Shown here: positions 58,207-64,000 of the stretch, in pieces
How the letters are laid out: each line of letters opens with the position of its first letter
Numbering within the stretch: position 1 is the stretch's first letter
Notes under the pieces: generated by a model
The model's input: only the letters and a program-made list of their open reading frames with translations
Database searches by the model: none
What the model was told of the DNA's origin: nothing
Made by a program: the position numbers and the translations under genes
From: Adiantum capillus-veneris
Lineage: Eukaryota; Streptophyta; Polypodiopsida; Polypodiales; Pteridaceae
Direction: 5' to 3'
DNA: 64,000 nucleotides
NCBI GenBank assembly: GCA_014529385.2
Contig: CM043944.1
Location: 60,971,268 to 61,035,267, forward strand

Positions 58207-59498
58207 TTAGCAATATAAGCATATACTGAAAGAGAATCCACTGGATCGTTCCACCCAGTAGTTTCCCGAATTGAATTGGCGTAACTTCCCATATGTTACC
58301 TTACCTGCTTCTGCTGTCTTTAAAGCATATGGCCACAACTGGCCATTTGTACCTGTACCATCATCATCTTCCTTACCACAAACTTGCAGCCCATATGTAG
58401 CTGCTTCCACAAGGGCAACATTATGTTGTATTTCCTCCACTATCTTCTTCATTCCACCTCTGCCAAAGTTCAAGCGGAGCAGTTCCCCTGTCGCCGTGAG
58501 ATGAATCTTCTTGTCTTTCCAGAAAACCACATTCTTCTTATAAGCTTCATCAAACTCATGATACTCTCTCACAAACCTGTGGTCTTCACTATCGCACCAC
58601 ATGCATCGATCCCAATTTTTACGTGGTGGCTGCTACTGCTTAGGTTCAGAAGTAGACGCCTTTGCAGCTAACCCTTCAAATTTAACAGTTTTAAAATTCA
58701 AATTTAGTTCTTGAATACCTTTAACGAGATCGTCAAGAACAGGCCCCTCCACTTTGGGTAATGTAGAGGGCGGCTTCTCTTTAAGCTCTTCTTCATCATC
58801 ATCCAGTACCTCGATCACGATTTGTTTATCAACCCACTTCTGTCGTTTTACGATCATGTTTACCGCTTTAGATACCATTTTCCAATCTGATGTCAATCCC
58901 AATTCTCCCGCCGGATCCTCCAATAATTGCACCAAATTCTTTTGTAGTCGCGGATCAGCAGCTTGAATAAACAATTCCACCTTTTGATCCCTCAAGGAAC
59001 GTTGTTCTGCTGACGATAACTGATCAAACTTCTTTTCAAACCCTCGCAACAGTTCTCGTGAAGATAAATTTTTACCCTTCTTCTGCACCCACTTCGTAAA
59101 CTCTGTCTGGTCACCCATTGAGAATCCTCCAAAAAATATTCCTCTTGCAGTGCCTTCTTAAATTCCTGCCAGTTCGGCCCTTGAGCCGCTTGACTTTCTT
59201 AAATTCAGGTCCTAAGTTCTGGCACTGCAATCAGATGAAATCCTTCCACTGAATCTTGGTCTTCAATACCATTATCTTCCATAGACTGCTCATACAGATT
59301 GCAAAATTTTGAAATATCTCTACCCTCAAACCGTTGTAACTTTTCTGTAACACTTTGCCGAGCTTTGCGAATCCGCTCTTGCAAATTATGTTGTTGTTGG
59401 GCAGCCTGTTGCTGTTGCATGTATGCTGCAAACTGCTGCATCATCTGTTGCATGGCTGCTTCTTGTGGTGTAGACATATGCTTCAACAATTTTTCCAC
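58207..59498 (-). pseudogene. Gypsy E gag
   Basis: Begins with a Gln/Met-rich segment (59498-59205). After a frameshift near 59200 it continues with NWQEFKKALQEEYFLED and the capsid-like 59118-58633 (RELLRGFEKKFDQLSS, FIQAADPRLQKNL). A TAG near 58630 precedes the zinc-knuckle relic CMWCDSEDHRFVREY, whose last Cys is Tyr. Not translatable as one protein. Confidence 0.8.
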
Positions 59499-59995
59499 CC
59501 CGGCTCGGTTTCACGTCAGGTTCACCAGGTGTCAGGGGATATGTGTTCGAAACTTGAGCCAGGTCAGCACTGGGCTGCTGGCTGTGGAAAAATTGAGAGC
59601 AAAAATTTGCCGTACCACAGAATAATAGCAGCTTTTAATCACTTGGTAATGCTATCGACGCACAAAACTTGCTCAAAAACTGATAACACCGAAGAAATTG
59701 ATGCACAATTATGAAGAAGTGTCGTTAACGACACCGTTAAATGAAATTAATGACGATTTAGGAGCTTAAACTCCCCTTACATAATACTCTGGGCCGTTAA
59801 CGACTCCGCAATTCATCAAAAAGGAGGTAATTAATTAATTTGCCTGTGACGAGGAAAGTCCTATTGTATCGATTCCATCTGATTGATTGGTCTGCAATCA
59901 CTTCTTCAACAAGCTCGATGGCTTCCCTTGCTCTTCTCTCTTCAAACAAATCTCCCCTTCTCTTTGTTGCTTTTGCTTCTCTTTAGCTCGAGAAC

Positions 59996-60100
<105 letters not shown>

Positions 60101-60779
60101 AACTTTGCCTCTCTTGCTTCCTTGCTCGCCCTTGGTTGCAAAGCCCTGGCTTAAGCCCTGCCAAGATCGATAGAGAGAGAGAGAGAGAGAGATCGCCCTT
60201 GCTTGGCTTGAAGATTTAGAGAGAAAGCTCGCCCTTGCTTTGGTTTGATTGGATTTAGAGAGAAAGCTCGCCCTTGCTTTGGTTTGATTGGAGATCAAAG
60301 AGAGAGCTCGCCTTCTCTTTTGGTTGGATTGGAGATCAAGGAGAGAGCTCCTTCTTCTTGCTTTCCCTCTTGCCCTCGTTGGCCTCTTTGTTCATTGCCT
60401 CGCATACCCTATCATGCAAAAAAAAACCTCTCTTTATAATTCCCTCCCTCCCTTACCAATGACGGCGCCATTGTTGCTAGGGAGGCGTAAAAAACCGCCT
60501 ATATGATGTGGCAGGCGCGAATCATGACCACCTCCAAAATCGCCGTGAGTGGCACCGAAAAGGGTCGCCCTGCCCTGCTGATCCTTTCTCAATTCAGGCG
60601 GGCTCTCAAAATCCTGCTCTACAGCCCGGCGCGAGCTCCTCTTTGCCTTTGTTGCGTCCTCGCCGCTGCCTGCACGCTTTTGGCCCTTCCTCCTTTTTTC
60701 CTTTGGTTCACACCCCTATTAAGTTAGGGTGGCCAGTTTACTTTGGCTTTGGGCGGCCTCAAGCCTTTTGGGCGGCCAA

Positions 60780-61075
60780 TTCTTGGCTATTGGGCACCAC
60801 ATTTGGCATACATGCCGGCCAAGGCAATCTCATCAAAATTCTGTCATCCGCTGCCTATTGGGTAAATCCCGCAATCAACACGCTCAAGGAGACGATATTT
60901 CGGGCAAAGAGCTCATGAAGAGCTTTTTGTGCTTTCGTAACGGCACCGCATTCAACATGCATATAGACCAAGGCATTGCTTCCAACAGCTCTTGACTGAC
61001 AATATCCTCGTGAATTTTATTGTCTATAACAGCATCTCGAATAATGCAAAAATTACCCAGCTCAGTAGTGTAGGC
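60780..61075 (-). pseudogene. PPR gene fragment inside gypsy E
   Basis: Minus-strand frames give NKIHEDIVSQELL, then NALVYMHVECGAVTKAQKAL, HELFARNIVS and LIAGFTQ, then a stop and a shifted ALAGMYAKCGAQ. These match, in order, the blocks of the PPR protein at 26906-28585 (KIHADIVSQGLL, NALVDMYAKCG, AQKVLEELPVRNVIS, LIAGYAQ). There is about one PPR block, without its own start and broken by stops. It lies between the PBS and gag of gypsy E. Confidence 0.8.
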
Positions 61076-61994
61076 AACTAACATCGGCCTCAAGCCATAT
61101 TATCTTATGAACCCAGACTCGGTCTAACAAGCCGTTAATTCCTTTACACTTCTCAAACCGCATATAATGCATACAAACCCTGCTGAGGCTGTAAAATTCC
61201 CAGATGGCACACCGACCGGGCAGACCAGACTGGTACGGAACCGGCCCCCGATGAATCTTTAACGGCTAATATCTTGGCAACCAGAACTCCGATCGGTGAT
61301 CTGAAAAGACTGATACGCTCTAGAAATTGAGCACTACAGCCCGACGCATTCACTTCAATTCTGTCACCTCAGCTGCAGTTGCCCAATCCGGTGCGGATCT
61401 GCATTAACTCCAACTTCAAACTGCCATAACTTCTTCACCATAGCTCCAATCGACGAGCCGTAAAGACAAAACGGTAGAGCACTTTAAGCACTGCAGTTTT
61501 AGGTCATAATCTTCCATCTATGCTCACTTCAAGAACAACACTTTTAGCATCATTAAGGCATGTTTTGGCTCTTTCAACCGCATTTGACATACATTTAGCA
61601 TTGAACTTGGCCTGTTACCAGGCCCTAATCACTGTTCATTAATCCTGTAAGCTTCAAACAAACTTGATGTGCATTTTTCTGGCATCTTTCTTAGCATGGG
61701 AGCGGAGCTGCACGACAGCGCGGCCGCCTGCGCAGGATTCAAAAGAGGGATGGCTCGCGATGGCGAGCCCTACTGAGGCCGGCAAGATATGGGAAATCTG
61801 CTGCTTCTCCTTGCGCTCCAACTAATCCCGATCTCAAGGGATTTGAAGCAGGTTGAAAAACGCCTTCGTCCCCGACTAGGAGCTCCTGTACGCGCTCCGC
61901 CTCGGCTTCTTCTTTCCCCTCCAATTTTAGGTTGCATGCACATGCAAAGCCAAAAACGGCTGGCTCTCCACGCTTGTGTCCTAAAAAAGGAGTG

Positions 61995-62006
61995 GCTCTG
62001 ATACCA
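61995..62006 (-). other. Primer-binding site, gypsy E
   Basis: TGGTATCAGAGC in element orientation, one base inside the 5' LTR. Confidence 0.92.
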
Positions 62007-62007
62007 G

Positions 62008-62179
62008 TGTAAGAAACTAGGCAACTAGGCTCTACTGGATCCTCCTCCCAACCTCCCTTTATAGGTGGGCTCCTAGCCCCTTGCCCTAGACGGATCCCCT
62101 GTCCACACTGCCTAGCCCAGCCCTTGGCCGTAGTCCTTGCCTAGCCTAGTTCTTAGGGTACAGGACCCGTGTCCTGATA
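62008..62179 (-). repeat. 5' LTR, gypsy E
   Basis: 172 bp. Four differences from 50550-50721, one of them in the terminal dinucleotide. Confidence 0.92.
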
Positions 62180-62191
62180 GCTCTGATACCA
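62180..62191 (-). other. Primer-binding site of copia F, split by gypsy E
   Basis: GCTCTGATACCA on the plus strand, directly followed by TGTTAAGTGG (end of a minus-strand LTR, ...CTTAACA). Five of its bases are the gypsy E target duplication. The other side of the insertion leads to the copia gag at 50182. Confidence 0.75.
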
Positions 62192-62239
62192 TGTTAAGTG
62201 GTAGAGAAGGAGAGAGCTTGTGCTCTTAAAAGTGCACAT

Positions 62240-62275
<36 letters not shown>

Positions 62276-62780
62276 AGATGGAGGGAAAACCCTTATCCAT
62301 ATTCTTCTTCACTAGCTCAAGATAAGAAGTCTACAATGCATAAAAGAGAAAGTACACCATAAGGGAAAATCAGTACAATGGTCTAGTGTAAACCACTAGT
62401 GAGTGAGCTAGATTAAGTCTGCCATCACTCTTGAAGGTAGACCAAGTCGGTGTAGTCTAGTTGTAGTATCATTGGCAAAGGTATGCATATCCACCAAGGC
62501 GCACCGATGATTATGACTGTCGGTGATAGTCATCTAGGAGTAGTACATGAGCTAGACATCTCAACAAGGCTTGGTGAATTCGGAGAAGATAAGAATAGCA
62601 TTGTAGTATTTATGGAGGTTGTCATAAGATAGTGAAGTGGCAATGTGACAATGTGCAGATAATGACAGAGAGGCCATAGGGGGTAAGCGGTGGTTATTAA
62701 ATCTCTTAAAAGTACTAACCCCTCCCAAATTATGAGGCATGGTCAAGGGGCCTATCCCCCTAATAATTAAAAGTATCACA
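62192..62780 (-). repeat. Copia F 5' LTR region (distal limit unknown)
   Basis: Starts at the PBS boundary and contains a (CA)n tract at 62241-62276. The outer LTR end could not be located. Confidence 0.4.
62241..62276 (+). repeat. (GC)n/(CA)n microsatellite
   Basis: Short GC run passing into CA repeats. Confidence 0.92.
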
Positions 62781-62984
62781 AACTATTGACGCGCCCTATA
62801 CGGCTCAACCCAAAATTGCAAAAATTGATGTATGGACCAACCCACGTTTTACACTTCCCAAAGGACATTAGCTTTTGGTTTTGGAGATTTTGGAAGCTAA
62901 ATATTTTCATTGGTAACTCTTTTCGGCCAAGGGCCTTATGTAAAATGTTTATAAGCAAAGCTAGGGCCTCTCCTTTAGCAGATT

Positions 62985-63290
62985 AGCTCAAGAGCATCTG
63001 TCGAGAGAGGACCCTCGGACATTGTACCTTGTGAATCATCAATAAGAAAGAAATTCCAAAAGGGTCCTTTTGGGCCATTGCATCTGAAAGAAAAACTCAA
63101 TTTCTTCGTGTTGACTCTTCTCTTGTCTCTCTTACTCTATTCAAATTCAGCCCAATTATTTGCAGTTTTCTTATGTGTGTTGCTATAGATTTCATGATTG
63201 GATGTCCAAGCTTATTATAGTGGTATCAAAGCTCACATGATTCTTCTTCTATGAAGGAGCTGATCTCTTTTCTAGCAACACACATGGATT
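62985..63290 (+). repeat. Possible LTR end and PBS of another copia (family G)
   Basis: TGGTATCAAAGC at 63221-63232 has one mismatch from the initiator tRNA-Met site and follows a T-rich untranslated-like stretch. ATG at 63284 starts a short frame that runs into the poly-C tract. The LTR start was not found. Confidence 0.4.
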
Positions 63291-63346
63291 CTTGCAATGA
63301 ATTCAGCCTACAGAAAACTATTCCAACGGAGATGATGAAGTCAACA

Positions 63347-63367
63347 CCCCCCCCCCCCCCCCCCCCC
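63347..63367 (-). repeat. Poly-C tract, 21 nt
   Basis: Uninterrupted C21 on the plus strand (G21 on the minus strand). Confidence 0.95.
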
Positions 63368-64000
63368 GGAGGTCACCCAGAGGTTTGTTAATATAGCATG
63401 CATGAGTTCAACATAAGGGGTTTTTATTTAGTCAAAATTAATAGAAATACATTTATTGAAGGGGGTTTTATTTCATTTTGGAGAAAAATCCATAAGTTTC
63501 TTAAGAAAAGGGGCTATTTTATTACCTTAAATCATGTAAGTGTAGGGGTTTTTTAAATACTCTTTGAATTCAAGTGATATAAGTGATTTCTCACTCCCCC
63601 GCGTGCACCCTGGTTGATATTTGAGGGGAAATAAATGAAACTAACAAAGAGTCCAATAGGAGCCAACCTCCTTCCAAGGAATTGGGACAAGAGCATGGGC
63701 CATTCCTATCTCGGTAGATTTTGAGATGATGTAGTTAAGGCATCAACTACAGGTTGACACGTGCCAAGAGAATGATCAAGTACTCCAAGGATCTGAACTA
63801 CTCAAAGTATCTCAAGAATCACCCCACTTGATTAGGTTCATTCACGATGTCATGATGCTATTGTAAGTCTTGGGGTTGCCAAGCCTCACTGCATCTTATT
63901 GTAGGGATAGTGAAAACCACGTACATAAATGTCATATCGTGGGAAGGAGTTGACATGAATAGTGTGCATGGAGGCTACAAGAGGTTCTTAATCTCTTGGA
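63368..64000. other. Window end, nothing recognised
   Basis: AT-rich sequence without a motif-bearing frame. Confidence 0.4.

Overview
This is eukaryotic nuclear DNA from a land plant, most likely a fern. The reasons are: a single-exon PLS-type pentatricopeptide (PPR) gene built from near-identical 101-residue blocks, plant-type splice sites, Tork/Tnt1-like Ty1/copia elements primed by initiator-methionine tRNA, a chromodomain Ty3/gypsy element, and a Helitron with an RPA-like partner. The fern call is inference from family resemblance. Almost all of the window is transposable-element sequence of different ages, much of it nested. I see no bacterial-type operon, CRISPR array, tRNA or rRNA.

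Layout. 1-387 is the 3' end of a copia element (family A, plus strand), inserted in the integrase of another copia (388-552). 1086-5639 holds two halves of a diverged gypsy LTR (minus strand), followed in map order by a decayed gag-protease (6250-7870). 9193-16443 is a Helitron block on the minus strand. Its replicase gene reads Myb-like domain, DUF6570-like domain, HUH Rep, PIF1 helicase and an endonuclease/exonuclease/phosphatase (EEP) domain, broken by a handful of stops and frameshifts. Beside it is a four-exon RPA-like gene that is fully open. 18097-23651 is a complete family A copia with a 5-bp target duplication, sitting in a GC-rich tandem repeat. 24922-25076 is a long hairpin. 26906-28585 is the PPR gene. 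29485-34090 is an array of regularly spaced 18-bp palindromes split by an internally deleted gypsy element (30209-33702).

36018-48675 may be one old copia-type element with a PBS and matching LTRs. It now contains a GC-rich gene-like island, a TTAA-flanked inverted-repeat transposon (39632-40968), SINE-like repeats, and a 3.9-kb non-autonomous copia (family B, 42220-46152). The LTRs of family B are nearly identical although every retained protein domain is damaged. 50550-62179 is an 11.6-kb gypsy element with 172-bp LTRs and a GCTCT target duplication. It landed inside the primer-binding site of yet another copia (gag remnant at 49560-50182, PBS at 62180-62191). Its leader carries a fragment of a PPR gene.

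The most interesting items are the EEP-bearing Helitron with its intact spliced RPA-like partner, the recently moved but coding-dead copia B, the PPR fragment in the gypsy leader, and the palindrome array whose spacing is restored when the nested gypsy is removed. Termini, TSDs, PBSs, splice sites and stops were read directly. Family names rest on motif recognition without database searches.
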